NCBI RefSeq assembly: GCF_001899075.1 | Contig: NZ_MKVA01000011.1 | Location: forward strand, 310,001-374,000 | Source of the DNA: Devosia sp. 67-54 | GTDB taxonomy: Bacteria > Pseudomonadota > Alphaproteobacteria > Rhizobiales > Devosiaceae | Length of the DNA: 64,000 bases | Direction of reading: 5' to 3' | Part shown: positions 25,874 through 33,801 of the stretch, one piece after another | Numbering within the stretch: the first letter of the stretch is position 1 | Layout of the letters: each line of letters starts with the position of its first letter | The notes under the pieces: model-generated | The model's input: only the letters and a program-made list of their open reading frames with translations | What the model was told of the DNA's origin: nothing | Database searches by the model: none | Made by a program: the position numbers and the translations under genes

Positions 25874-25974
25874 GAGCTCTGCCGATCGATCCCAAAGGGG
25901 GGCGTCCGGCCAACCGTAGTTATTTTGCGCTCTGTCCGATCGATCCCCAGAGGGATCGCTCGGCCAACCGCTGT
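25874..25974. repeat. Tandem hairpin repeat, locus 1 (two units)
   Basis: Two units of about 50 bp share the order CTCTG(T)CCGATCGATCCC, loop, then GGCCAACCG. Unit two has a hairpin with arms 25937-25947 and 25952-25962 (one mismatch, 4-base loop). The same family occurs at 42093-42231. It fills the gap between the small acidic protein gene and the pseudouridine synthase gene. Confidence 0.65.
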
Positions 25975-25980
25975 GGGGCC

Positions 25981-26658
25981 TCAGAACGGCGCCGGGGCGA
26001 CGTAGCGGTGCACGGCGTGGTCGGCGGGGTGGGTGAATTGCAGCATTTCGGCGTGCAGCTGCAGCCGGTCGGCGGCGGCGCGCGCCTCGCCTTCGGCGTA
26101 GAACGGGTCGCCGAGGATCGGGTGGCCGAGCGCCAGCATGTGGACGCGCAATTGGTGGGTGCGGCCGGTGAGCGGGGTGAGCTGCAGCCGGGTGACGCCG
26201 CCCTCGCGCGCCAGCACCTGCCAGCGCGTCTGGCTCGGCCGGCCGCGCTCCAGATCGACGCGCTGGCGCGGCTTGTTCTCCCAATCGGTGGCAAGCGGCA
26301 GGTCGACGAGGCCGCTGTCGCCGGCGACATCGCCCCAGACACGGGCGATGTAGTATTTTTCCACTTTGCGGTGCTCGAACTGGCTGCCGAGCGCGCCGAG
26401 CGCCGCCTTGTCGAAGGCGAGCAGCAGCAGGCCGGAGGTGTCCTTGTCGAGCCGGTGCACCACCTTGGTCTGCGGGTGCTGCCGATAGCGCGCCTGCACC
26501 CGCGCCTCGAGGCAGTCGGCAAGGCTCGGATCCTTGCCCGGCACGGTGAGCAGGCCCGAGGGCTTGTTGCACAGGATCAGCCGGTCGTCCGCGTAGACGA
26601 TGTCGAGCCACGGCTCGGTGGGCGGACGGTAGTCGAAGGTGGCGGGCAGCGGCGGCAT
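25981..26658 (-). CDS. RluA-family pseudouridine synthase
   Basis: Enzyme of 225 residues that converts uridine to pseudouridine in rRNA and/or tRNA. The catalytic motif HRLDKDTSGLLLLA holds the nucleophilic Asp; RLILCNKPSGLLTVPGK and LTGRTHQLRVHM are the other family boxes. There is no S4 domain, so it is closest to RluA itself (23S U746 and tRNA U32), but the target is inferred. The ATG at 26658 is chosen; the open frame extends 15 residues further without a start signal. Confidence 0.88.
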   Translation of the reverse strand: MPPLPATFDYRPPTEPWLDIVYADDRLILCNKPSGLLTVPGKDPSLADCLEARVQARYRQHPQTKVVHRLDKDTSGLLLLAFDKAALGALGSQFEHRKVEKYYIARVWGDVAGDSGLVDLPLATDWENKPRQRVDLERGRPSQTRWQVLAREGGVTRLQLTPLTGRTHQLRVHMLALGHPILGDPFYAEGEARAAADRLQLHAEMLQFTHPADHAVHRYVAPAPF

Positions 26659-26875
26659 AGGGGGTCTCTCTCGCGCGCTCGCGGACGCAAAAGCGGACGC
26701 CACTTTTGCTGCTCGCGCTTTGGCGCCTCATAGCAGCCCCGGCCGGCATGCACAAAATCTGCGGTACGTGCATCATGCCCTCTTCCCTGTTCACCGGGCG
26801 CCGTTAAAGATGCGGGCCGAGGACAGCGGCGCGTCCGGCCGGACGGCGCCGCCAGCAGCAAAGCGGAGGAATTTC

Positions 26876-27985
26876 ATGGCGGCCAGGCAGCGCATGGGCG
26901 TCGGCATCATCGGCGCCGGCAATATTTCGAGCCAGTACCTCAGGGCGATGCGCGATTTCCCGGTGCTCGACATCCGCGGCATCGCCGACATGCGGCCCGA
27001 GGTTGCGACGGCCAGGGCGGCCGAATTCGGCGTTCCGGCGGCGAGCGTCGAGGCGCTGCTCGCCGACCCCGGCATCGACATCGTGGTCAACCTCACCATC
27101 CCGCGGGCGCATGTCGAGGTGGGCCTGCGCGCCGTGGCCGCCGGCAAGCACATCTATGGCGAAAAGCCGCTGGGGGTGACTTTCGCCGACGGCAGGAAAC
27201 TGATGGACGCGGCGAAGAAACGCGGCGTGCGCGTCGGCTCGGCGCCCGACACCTTCCTCGGCGGCGGGCACCAGACGGCACGCGCCGTGGTCGACAGCGG
27301 CAAGCTCGGCACCATCATCGGCGGCACCGCCTCGTTCGGCGTGCCGGGGCACGAATACTGGCATCCCGATCCGGCGTTCTACTACGACATCGGCGGCGGG
27401 CCGGTGCTCGACATGGGGCCGTATTACATCACCGATCTGGTCAATTTGCTCGGACCGGTGAAGGCGGTGCAGGCGATGAGCCTCACCCCGCACAAGCGGC
27501 GGCCGATCCGCTCGGCGCCGAAGAAGGGGCAGCTGATGCCGGTCAAGGTGTTCACCCACGTCACCGGCACGCTGCAATTCGTCTCCGGCGCGCTGGTGCA
27601 GGTGGCGCTGAGCTTCGACGTGCCCAAGCACACGCACCGGCCGATCGAGCTCTACGGCACCGAGGCGGCGCTGCAGGTGCCCGACCCCAACGCCTTCGGC
27701 GGCGAGGTGAAGCTGGCGAAGCCGCGGGCCGAAACCTGGGACGACGTTCCAGTCAAGCTGCCCTATGCCGATGCCAACTACCGCTCGCTGGGCGTGGCCG
27801 ACATGGCCTACGCCATCCTAGGCAACCGCCCGCACCGGGCGAGCGGCGCGCTGGCGCTGCACGTGCTGGAAGTGATGGAGGCGTTCGCGACGGCGAGCAG
27901 ATCGGGCGAGATCGTCCGCATCCGCACCCGGGTGGAGCGGCCGGCGCCGATCGCCGATTCGCTGAAGCGCGGCCGCATCGCCTGA
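26876..27985 (+). CDS. Gfo/Idh/MocA-family oxidoreductase
   Basis: NAD(P)-dependent sugar or inositol dehydrogenase-type protein, 369 residues. The N-terminal Rossmann fold shows GVGIIGAGNISSQYL, GEKPLGV carries the family's EKP motif, and a C-terminal alpha/beta domain follows (VLDMGPYYITDLVNLLGP). CGGAGGA lies 6 bases before the ATG. No sugar transport genes are adjacent, so the substrate is unknown. Confidence 0.88.
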   Translation: MAARQRMGVGIIGAGNISSQYLRAMRDFPVLDIRGIADMRPEVATARAAEFGVPAASVEALLADPGIDIVVNLTIPRAHVEVGLRAVAAGKHIYGEKPLGVTFADGRKLMDAAKKRGVRVGSAPDTFLGGGHQTARAVVDSGKLGTIIGGTASFGVPGHEYWHPDPAFYYDIGGGPVLDMGPYYITDLVNLLGPVKAVQAMSLTPHKRRPIRSAPKKGQLMPVKVFTHVTGTLQFVSGALVQVALSFDVPKHTHRPIELYGTEAALQVPDPNAFGGEVKLAKPRAETWDDVPVKLPYADANYRSLGVADMAYAILGNRPHRASGALALHVLEVMEAFATASRSGEIVRIRTRVERPAPIADSLKRGRIA

Positions 27986-28079
27986 GCGCCCGCCTTGCCG
28001 TGCCGTCCGCCGGGACGGCGCCGGAACCTCGTTCGCGCCCCCGGCGTTTGCCTCGGGATGTGAACGAAAGGAGCCGGCC

Positions 28080-28271
28080 ATGGCCGATCGCGAAACGATT
28101 ATCGACACGGGTGGCGGCGGGAGCGACGGCGGCTTCGGCGCCGGCATGATCCTCGCCATCGTATTGGTGGTGCTGCTGCTGATCGCCGGCGGCTATCTGG
28201 TGATCAACCACGGCAGCTCGGGCAGCACCGTGACGCTCGACGTCCCCAAGGTCACCGTCAACGCCAAATAG
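28080..28271 (+). CDS. Small single-pass membrane protein
   Basis: Protein of 63 residues: a Gly-rich N-terminus (IDTGGGGSDGGFG), one membrane segment (about residues 22-42) and a short external tail rich in Val/Thr. AAAGGAG lies 7 bases before the ATG and a hairpin terminator follows. The family is unknown to me; similar small Gly-rich membrane proteins are frequent in this order. Confidence 0.65.
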   Translation: MADRETIIDTGGGGSDGGFGAGMILAIVLVVLLLIAGGYLVINHGSSGSTVTLDVPKVTVNAK

Positions 28272-28290
28272 CAGACCCAGCCGACAGCGG

Positions 28291-28314
28291 ACGGGCGGCC
28301 CTGCGGCCGCCCGT
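28291..28314. terminator. Hairpin between convergent genes
   Basis: Perfect 10-base arms (ACGGGCGGCC and GGCCGCCCGT) with loop CTGC between the small membrane protein gene and the convergent gene at 28326. There is no T-run, so efficiency is uncertain; it may serve both directions. Confidence 0.5.
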
Positions 28315-28325
28315 TGCCGTGCGCG

Positions 28326-28826
28326 TCAGGCGAGCCGCAGCCGCCGCTTCGGCATCAGCCGGCGCCACAGCAGGCCGGCCGCGACGAGGCAGAGCGGGAT
28401 GGCGACGAGCGCCGGGGTCCAGCCGGCTTCGGCGCCGAACAGCACGTCGTGCATGCGCCGGCCGGGCAGCAGCGTGAAGGCGCCGGTGAGCAGCAGCGCG
28501 CCGAAATACAGCGTCACCATGGCGGCGCGGTGCCCGACGACGTCGCCGCGGCGAATGCGCCAGATGGCGACGGCGAGGCCGCCATAGGTGACGACGACGA
28601 ACAGGTGGATGGGCGAGAACGGTCCGATCAGCCGGATTTCGTTGATGAACAGCGCGCTGGTCGCCACCACCAGCATCAGCCCGGCATAGAGCCGGCCGAG
28701 CGCCTTGTGCAGCGGCGTGCCCTTGCGCAGGAGCAGCACGATTGCGCCCAGCACCATCGCCGCGATGGCGGCGGTGGCGTGGATCTGCACCTGCAGCGGC
28801 GCGGCGAGAAGCGGATCGAGGCTCAT
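28326..28826 (-). CDS. DUF2306-like integral membrane protein
   Basis: Protein of 166 residues with about four membrane segments; the His-containing stretch LQVQIHATAAIAAMVLGAIVLL and HKALGRLYAGLMLV resemble the DUF2306 group of predicted membrane proteins. The function is unknown. It is transcribed 11 bp after the membrane protein gene at 28838, so the two probably form one operon. Confidence 0.6.
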   Translation of the reverse strand: MSLDPLLAAPLQVQIHATAAIAAMVLGAIVLLLRKGTPLHKALGRLYAGLMLVVATSALFINEIRLIGPFSPIHLFVVVTYGGLAVAIWRIRRGDVVGHRAAMVTLYFGALLLTGAFTLLPGRRMHDVLFGAEAGWTPALVAIPLCLVAAGLLWRRLMPKRRLRLA

Positions 28827-28837
28827 GCCGGGCTCCG

Positions 28838-29350
28838 TCACGCCGCCGTCGGCGCCGAGGTGAAGAACACCCGCAGCCGGGCGACGGTGCGGCCGAGCAC
28901 CATGGCCGAGAGCAGGCTCGAGACGAACGCCGTGACCAGGTGCACCGTCGGGTCGCCGACGAAGGCCGGGTTGATCGCGGTGGTGACGGCGAGCCCGTAG
29001 CGGAAGCCGAAGATCAGCACCACCTGTACCAGCGACCACCATTCGCCGCGCAGCCACAGCCTGCCGCCGGGCAGGCGGCGGGTGGCGCCCTCGCGCTCGA
29101 GCAGCCAGCCGCTGGTGCCGCCGACGGCGAGGCCGGCGGCCACCGCCGGCAGGATGGCGAGGCCGCCCCCGACGATGCCGCTCATGGCGGTGGCGATCAT
29201 GATGGCGGGCAGCAGCAGCAGGCGCCACACCGGCACCACCCGGTCGCGGGTGCGCTGGTAGCCCATGAACACGATGAAGGCGAAGATGGCCCACACATAG
29301 GGCGGGGTGTGGGTGAGGATGCCGATGAGCAGCGGGCCGATATTGGTCAC
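28838..29350 (-). CDS. Multi-pass membrane protein, DUF6622-like
   Basis: Protein of 170 residues with about five membrane segments (MTNIGPLLIGILTHTPPYVW at the start, GYQRTRDRVVPVWRLLLLP next). GTG start with AAGGAGAG 9 bases upstream. It is divergent from the LytTR regulator gene at 29465, which may control it by proximity. The function is unknown. Confidence 0.55.
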   Translation of the reverse strand: MTNIGPLLIGILTHTPPYVWAIFAFIVFMGYQRTRDRVVPVWRLLLLPAIMIATAMSGIVGGGLAILPAVAAGLAVGGTSGWLLEREGATRRLPGGRLWLRGEWWSLVQVVLIFGFRYGLAVTTAINPAFVGDPTVHLVTAFVSSLLSAMVLGRTVARLRVFFTSAPTAA

Positions 29351-29464
29351 GGGGAAAACTCTCCTTGAGGCACCGCCGGCGAGGGGCCGGGCGGCTTGTG
29401 CGGCGCATGTGGCTCGCCTAAGTCAGGGCCGCAATGCGAACTTCGTGGCCGGAGCCTGCCCGTC

Positions 29465-30277
29465 GTGAACCGTAGAGCCCTGCAATTGGCGCTTCGTGAA
29501 ATGCAGGCGGCCAGCACCGGCCGCTATTCGCGGATCGGCATGATTCTGAGCACCGTGCTGCTGGCGGTGAGCGGGCCGTTCGGCACGTTCGAGAGCTTCA
29601 ACCTCGGCCAGCGCGTCGGCTATTGGGGCGTGATGGTGGTGGGCAGCTACCTGGTGGGGCAGGCGGCGTCGAGCTTCTTTCTCGAGCTGCTGCGCGAGCA
29701 GATCACCCAGAAATGGCCGCGGGTGCTGCTGGGCGGGCTGCTCGCCAGCCTGCCGGTCACCATCGTGGTGCTGCTGGTCAACGGCGTTGCCTACCAGCAC
29801 ATGGATCTGGCCGAGAGCCTCAGCATCTGGATGTACGCCACCATCGTGACGCTGGCCGTGGTGGTGGTGTTCGTGACCTTCAGCGAGCTGATGGCCGGGG
29901 CGCCGCCGGCCGGCGCGGCCGAGCCCGCTCCCGCCGCGACGCCGCCGCCTCCGGCCGCGCCGCAGGCCGCCATCCTCGATCGGGTGCCGCTGCCGCAGCG
30001 CGGCCGGCTGCTGGCGCTGACGGTGGAGGACCACTATGTCGACATCGTCACCGATCGCGGCAAGGCGCTGGTGCTGATGCGCCTGGCCGACGCCATCCGC
30101 GAGGCGGCGCCGGTGCCCGGACTGCAGATCCACCGCTCGCACTGGGTGGCGCTCGACGCCGTGAGCCGCACCGAACGCAGCGCCGGCAAGGTGATCGTGG
30201 AGCTGAGCAACGGCCTGCGCCTGCCGGTGAGCCGCGGCTACATGGCGATGGCCAGGGACGCCGGGCTGGTCGGATAG
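29465..30277 (+). CDS. Membrane-bound LytTR transcription regulator
   Basis: Protein of 270 residues: four predicted membrane segments in the first about 145 residues, a Pro/Ala-rich linker, then a C-terminal LytTR DNA-binding domain (LLALTVEDHYVDIVTDRGKALVLMR; IHRSHWVALDAV; LPVSRGYM). Such proteins regulate nearby genes from the membrane without a separate kinase. The divergent pair of membrane-protein genes is the obvious candidate target. GTG start at 29465, GGAG about 10 bases before; a later ATG at 29501 is possible. Confidence 0.78.
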   Translation: MNRRALQLALREMQAASTGRYSRIGMILSTVLLAVSGPFGTFESFNLGQRVGYWGVMVVGSYLVGQAASSFFLELLREQITQKWPRVLLGGLLASLPVTIVVLLVNGVAYQHMDLAESLSIWMYATIVTLAVVVVFVTFSELMAGAPPAGAAEPAPAATPPPPAAPQAAILDRVPLPQRGRLLALTVEDHYVDIVTDRGKALVLMRLADAIREAAPVPGLQIHRSHWVALDAVSRTERSAGKVIVELSNGLRLPVSRGYMAMARDAGLVG

Positions 30278-30283
30278 CCGCGG

Positions 30284-31021
30284 TTAGCCGTCGATGCCGT
30301 AGACCATCAGCTCGCGGCCGTGCACCTTCAGCCAGTCGCGGCCGCGCGACATGTTGGGCAGGGTCCGCTCCACCGTGCGCCAGAAGGCGGGCGAGTGGTT
30401 CATTTCGACCAGGTGCGCCACCTCGTGCGCCGCCACGTAGTCGAGCACGTAGGGCGGCGCCAGGATCAGCCGCCAGTTGAAATTGAGCTTGCCCGTCGAC
30501 GAGCACGAGCCCCAGCGCGTCGACTGGCTGCGCATCGAGATCGACTTGACGTTCACCCCCAGCACCGCCGCGTGCAGCCGGCAGCGCCGCTCGAGGTCCT
30601 TGAGCGCTTCCGCCTTCAGCCAGTCGATCAGCCGCCGGGCCCGGTGCGCCGGCTCGCCCGGCACCAGCAGCGCCCGCTCGCCCTCGTGCTCGCCCACCTC
30701 GACCACGCCGCGCACCCGCCCGGTCGGCACGATCCGGTGGTTGACGCCGCGCAGCGGCACGATGGCGCCGCGCACGAAGGCCACCGGCTTGACCGAGCTT
30801 TCGAGCCGCTCGGCGAGCCAGGGCGTGTGGCGGTCGAGGAAGGCCTTGGCCTCGGCCCAGCGGCCGAATTTCGGCACGGTCAGCAGCGGCTGCCCGCCAT
30901 GCGGCAGCGACAGCCGGTAACTCTTTGCCCGCATTGAGACTTTTACCGTCACGGCAATCGAGTCCCGGCCGATCCGCACTTCGGCGGCCGGCGGCCAGCG
31001 CTTCTGCAGCAGGGGGATCAT
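30284..31021 (-). CDS. YgjP-family metal-dependent hydrolase
   Basis: Protein of 245 residues of the YgjP (DUF45, M48-like) family. The zinc motif HEVAHL with a downstream Glu/His region (MNHSPAFWRTVERT) and SQSTRWGSCSSTGKLNFNWRLI are diagnostic. Members act as metallohydrolases, and some have been reported to hydrolyse nucleoside triphosphates. The start could be further upstream (in-frame ATG at 31054). The gene ends close to the convergent LytTR gene. Confidence 0.82.
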   Translation of the reverse strand: MIPLLQKRWPPAAEVRIGRDSIAVTVKVSMRAKSYRLSLPHGGQPLLTVPKFGRWAEAKAFLDRHTPWLAERLESSVKPVAFVRGAIVPLRGVNHRIVPTGRVRGVVEVGEHEGERALLVPGEPAHRARRLIDWLKAEALKDLERRCRLHAAVLGVNVKSISMRSQSTRWGSCSSTGKLNFNWRLILAPPYVLDYVAAHEVAHLVEMNHSPAFWRTVERTLPNMSRGRDWLKVHGRELMVYGIDG

Positions 31022-31069
31022 GATGCGCGAAACGCTAGGACGGATTCGGGGCATCGCCAATATCGCCGA

Positions 31070-31102
31070 AAACAAAAAAAGCGTCCTCCGCATGGAAGAC
31101 GC
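31070..31102 (-). terminator. Terminator of the DUF2852 gene
   Basis: On the minus strand a 9-bp stem (GCGTCTTCC with GGAGGACGC, one wobble) and 4-base loop precede TTTTTTTGTTTT, a classical rho-independent terminator about 130 bp after the DUF2852 stop. Confidence 0.8.
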
Positions 31103-31228
31103 CAGTTGCAACCCGCAAAGTCCGGGTCGTCAGGGGAGAAATCGGGAGCGCGCCCATGGGCCGGGCCCGCCCCCTCGGGAAATGGTCTGGCCGACCGGAC
31201 CCAGGGGCCCGCCCGGCCAGGGGCTGGA

Positions 31229-31669
31229 CTAGACGCTCTGGCCGCTGCCGTAGCCGGACGAGCCGCCGGCATTGCCGTTGCGGTCGCGCATGAAGCGGTC
31301 GAACTCCTCGCGGTCCCGGGCCATGCGGAGGTTCCGCAGATAGTCCTGGAACTTCTGGTAGTCCTCGTCGAGGCGCCTGCGCTCCTCTTCGAGCCGCTTC
31401 AACTGCTCGGCGCGGTACTCGTCGAAGGCGGCGTTGCCGCTCGACTGCTGCCAGCTGTTGAAGCCCTGATGCCGGTATTTGTTGCCCTGGCACCAGGCCT
31501 TGGACTTGCTGACCCACGCCTCGGCCTTGTCCGACGAGCCACCGAACATCTCGCCCCACAGGATGTAGGCGAGCATCGCGAGACCCAGCGGCCAGAAGAT
31601 GACGAAGCCCAGCACCATCAGGGCGATGGTCAGCGGGCTCCATTGCGGTTTGATAAAGGTGGCGTTCAT
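31229..31669 (-). CDS. DUF2852 protein
   Basis: Membrane-anchored protein of 146 residues of a family found in alphaproteobacteria. One or two membrane segments (residues about 14-38), AWVSKSKAWCQGNKYRHQGF in the middle, and a charged helical, probably coiled-coil region (about 75-125, with EEERRRLDEDYQKFQDYL). The function is unknown. GGGAGA precedes the ATG. It is divergent from actS. Confidence 0.8.
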   Translation of the reverse strand: MNATFIKPQWSPLTIALMVLGFVIFWPLGLAMLAYILWGEMFGGSSDKAEAWVSKSKAWCQGNKYRHQGFNSWQQSSGNAAFDEYRAEQLKRLEEERRRLDEDYQKFQDYLRNLRMARDREEFDRFMRDRNGNAGGSSGYGSGQSV

Positions 31670-31813
31670 TGCTTAGTCTCCCAGTCACGAACGAAAGGGA
31701 TGTGGCCCCATCGTCCGCGGGATCAAGCAAATGCCTGTCCGATTTTTCCTCTTGAATCCGCCGAAAACGATTCCCATGCGGCCGGCCCGCGCCGCCGCGA
31801 ACGGCAGATTGTG

Positions 31814-33127
31814 ATGAGCATCGGCAGCGAAATCCGCCCGCTTCTGCCCGGCAATTGGCGGCCGCTGCGGCTGGGGACGCTCGTCGGCCTGCGCTGGCTG
31901 GCGGTCATCGGCCAGACCATCGGCGTGCTGTTCGTCGCCTGGGGCCTCGGCTACCCGCTGCCGCTGGTCGAATGCCTGTCGCTGATCGCGCTCTCGGTGG
32001 TGGTCAATCTGGTGCTGATCCTGCGCTTCGGCGCCGGCAACCGGCCCTCGGCGACGGTCTCGACCATCCAGCTCGCCTACGATCTGGCGCAGCTCGGGGG
32101 CCTGCTGTCGCTCACCGGCGGGCTCGAGAATCCGTTCTCGCTGCTGCTGCTGGCGCCGGTCTCGGTGTCGGCCACCACCCTGCCGCAGCGCTCGATGCTG
32201 ATCGTTTCGGCGCTCGCCATCGCCATCGCCACCACCATTTCGGTCTATCACCTGCCCTTGCCGTGGGATCCGCAGCGGCGCATCACGATCGACCGCGTCT
32301 ATGTCATCGGCATCTGGGTCAGCCTCGTCTGCGGCGTGGTGTTCATCGCCGCCTACACCAACCGCGTGGCGCACGAGGCCCGCCAGCTCGCCGATGCGCT
32401 GGCGGCGACCGAGCTGGCGCTGTCGCGGCACGAGCAGCTCAGCGCCCTCGACGGCCTCGCCGCCGCCGCCGCGCACGAGCTGGGCACGCCGCTCTCGACC
32501 ATCGCGCTCGCCGCCAAGGAGATGAAGGCCGACATCCCGCCCGGGCCGCTCGCCGACGACGTCGAGCTGATCATCGCCCAGTCCGCCCGCTGCCGCGCCA
32601 TCCTCGCCAAGCTGCGCAGCCTCAGGAGCGGCGAATCCGGCGATCCCTTCGCCCAGGTGCCCATCGGCGAGCTGCTCGAGGAGGCGGCGGCGCCGCTCGA
32701 GGGGCTGGGCAAGTCGATTTTCGTCGAAATTCCGGAAAATCGCGACGAGCCGGTGTTCAAGCGCAATGTCGGCCTGCTCTACGGCCTCGGCAATCTGATC
32801 GAGAATGCCACCCATTTCGCCCGCGCCAAGGTGACGGTGGAGGCGAGCTGGGACCGCGTCAGCATCGGCGTCATCATCACCGACGACGGCCCGGGCTTCC
32901 CCGACGAGCTGATCGCCCGGCTGGGCGAGCCCTACCTCACTACCCGGGCCCGCAACACCGCGCCGGACGGCGATGCCCCCGGCGGGCTGGGGCTCGGCAT
33001 CTTCATCGCCAAGACCCTGCTGGAGCGCACCGGGGCGAGGCTCGCCTTCGAAAACGCCTCGGCCTCCGGCGGCGCCCGGGTCCGCGTGATCTGGCCGCGC
33101 AAGGCCATCGAGGCCGCGGCACTTTGA
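31814..33127 (+). CDS. actS: ActS/RegB/PrrB redox sensor kinase
   Basis: Membrane histidine kinase of the redox-responsive RegB/PrrB/ActS family, 437 residues. Six membrane segments contain the quinone-binding motif GGLENPFSLL. The H-box is AAAAHELGTPLSTI with His221, and the ATPase domain has DDGPGF and GGLGLGIFIA. Cys260 in QSARCRAIL matches the redox-active Cys of the family. It senses ubiquinone pool and redox state and phosphorylates the partner encoded 33 bp downstream. The ATG at 31814 is used; longer readings run through unrelated sequence. Confidence 0.92.
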   Translation: MSIGSEIRPLLPGNWRPLRLGTLVGLRWLAVIGQTIGVLFVAWGLGYPLPLVECLSLIALSVVVNLVLILRFGAGNRPSATVSTIQLAYDLAQLGGLLSLTGGLENPFSLLLLAPVSVSATTLPQRSMLIVSALAIAIATTISVYHLPLPWDPQRRITIDRVYVIGIWVSLVCGVVFIAAYTNRVAHEARQLADALAATELALSRHEQLSALDGLAAAAAHELGTPLSTIALAAKEMKADIPPGPLADDVELIIAQSARCRAILAKLRSLRSGESGDPFAQVPIGELLEEAAAPLEGLGKSIFVEIPENRDEPVFKRNVGLLYGLGNLIENATHFARAKVTVEASWDRVSIGVIITDDGPGFPDELIARLGEPYLTTRARNTAPDGDAPGGLGLGIFIAKTLLERTGARLAFENASASGGARVRVIWPRKAIEAAAL

Positions 33128-33160
33128 CCTTTGCCGCCCAAGCGCCTAAATGAACAACAA

Positions 33161-33712
33161 ATGAGCACCGCCGATGCGCTTCCCGAGGGCGACAAGACCC
33201 TCCTTCTGGTCGATGACGACAAGGCCTTCCTGACCCGCCTCGAACGGGCGATGGAAAAACGCGGCTTTGCCGTGCGCAGCGCCGACACCGTGGCCGCCGG
33301 CCTCAGCGCCGTCGACGCCGCCCCGCCGGCCTATGCCGTGGTCGACCTCCGGCTCGAGGACGGCAACGGCCTCGACGTCGTCGACGCCCTGCACAAGAAG
33401 CGCCCCGAGGCCCGCGCCGTGGTGCTCACCGGCTACGGCAACATCGCCACCGCCGTGACCGCGGTGAAGCTCGGCGCCGTCGACTACCTCAGCAAGCCCG
33501 CCGATGCCGACGATGTGATCAACGCCCTGCTCGCCACCGGCGAGAACCAGCCGGCGCCGCCCGAAAACCCGATGTCGGCCGACCGCGTCCGCTGGGAGCA
33601 CATCCAGCGCGTCTACGAGCTGTGCGACCGCAACGTCTCCGAGACGGCGCGCCGGCTCAACATGCACCGCCGCACCCTGCAGCGCATCCTCGCCAAGCGG
33701 GCGCCGAAGTGA
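33161..33712 (+). CDS. actR: ActR/RegA/PrrA response regulator
   Basis: Partner of ActS, 183 residues. The receiver domain has phospho-acceptor Asp62 in VVDLRLEDGNGLDV and Lys in YLSKPADADD. A Pro-rich hinge (NQPAPPENP) follows, then a Fis-type helix-turn-helix (NVSETARRLNMHRRTLQRIL) nearly invariant in the family. It controls redox-related genes such as respiration, carbon and nitrogen fixation. Confidence 0.94.
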   Translation: MSTADALPEGDKTLLLVDDDKAFLTRLERAMEKRGFAVRSADTVAAGLSAVDAAPPAYAVVDLRLEDGNGLDVVDALHKKRPEARAVVLTGYGNIATAVTAVKLGAVDYLSKPADADDVINALLATGENQPAPPENPMSADRVRWEHIQRVYELCDRNVSETARRLNMHRRTLQRILAKRAPK

Positions 33713-33715
33713 GTG

Positions 33716-33762
33716 GTGAATGGTGAATGGTCGGTAGCGCCCTTCGACCGTTCACCATTCAC
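33716..33762. repeat. GTGAATGG inverted repeat
   Basis: Eighteen-base arms (33716-33733 and 33745-33762, one mismatch) made of repeated GTGAATG, with a further copy of the motif to about 33776. It fills the actR-MBL gap and resembles intergenic repeats of Rhizobiales. It may act as a terminator for actR. Confidence 0.6.
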
Positions 33763-33801
33763 GATTGACCATTCACGGCTCGCATTCTCCCGGAGACCTC
33801 C

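Noticed and set aside
31106-31813. Longer form of ActS
   Set aside because: The added region is antisense to the DUF2852 gene and has no match to the ActS family N-terminus.
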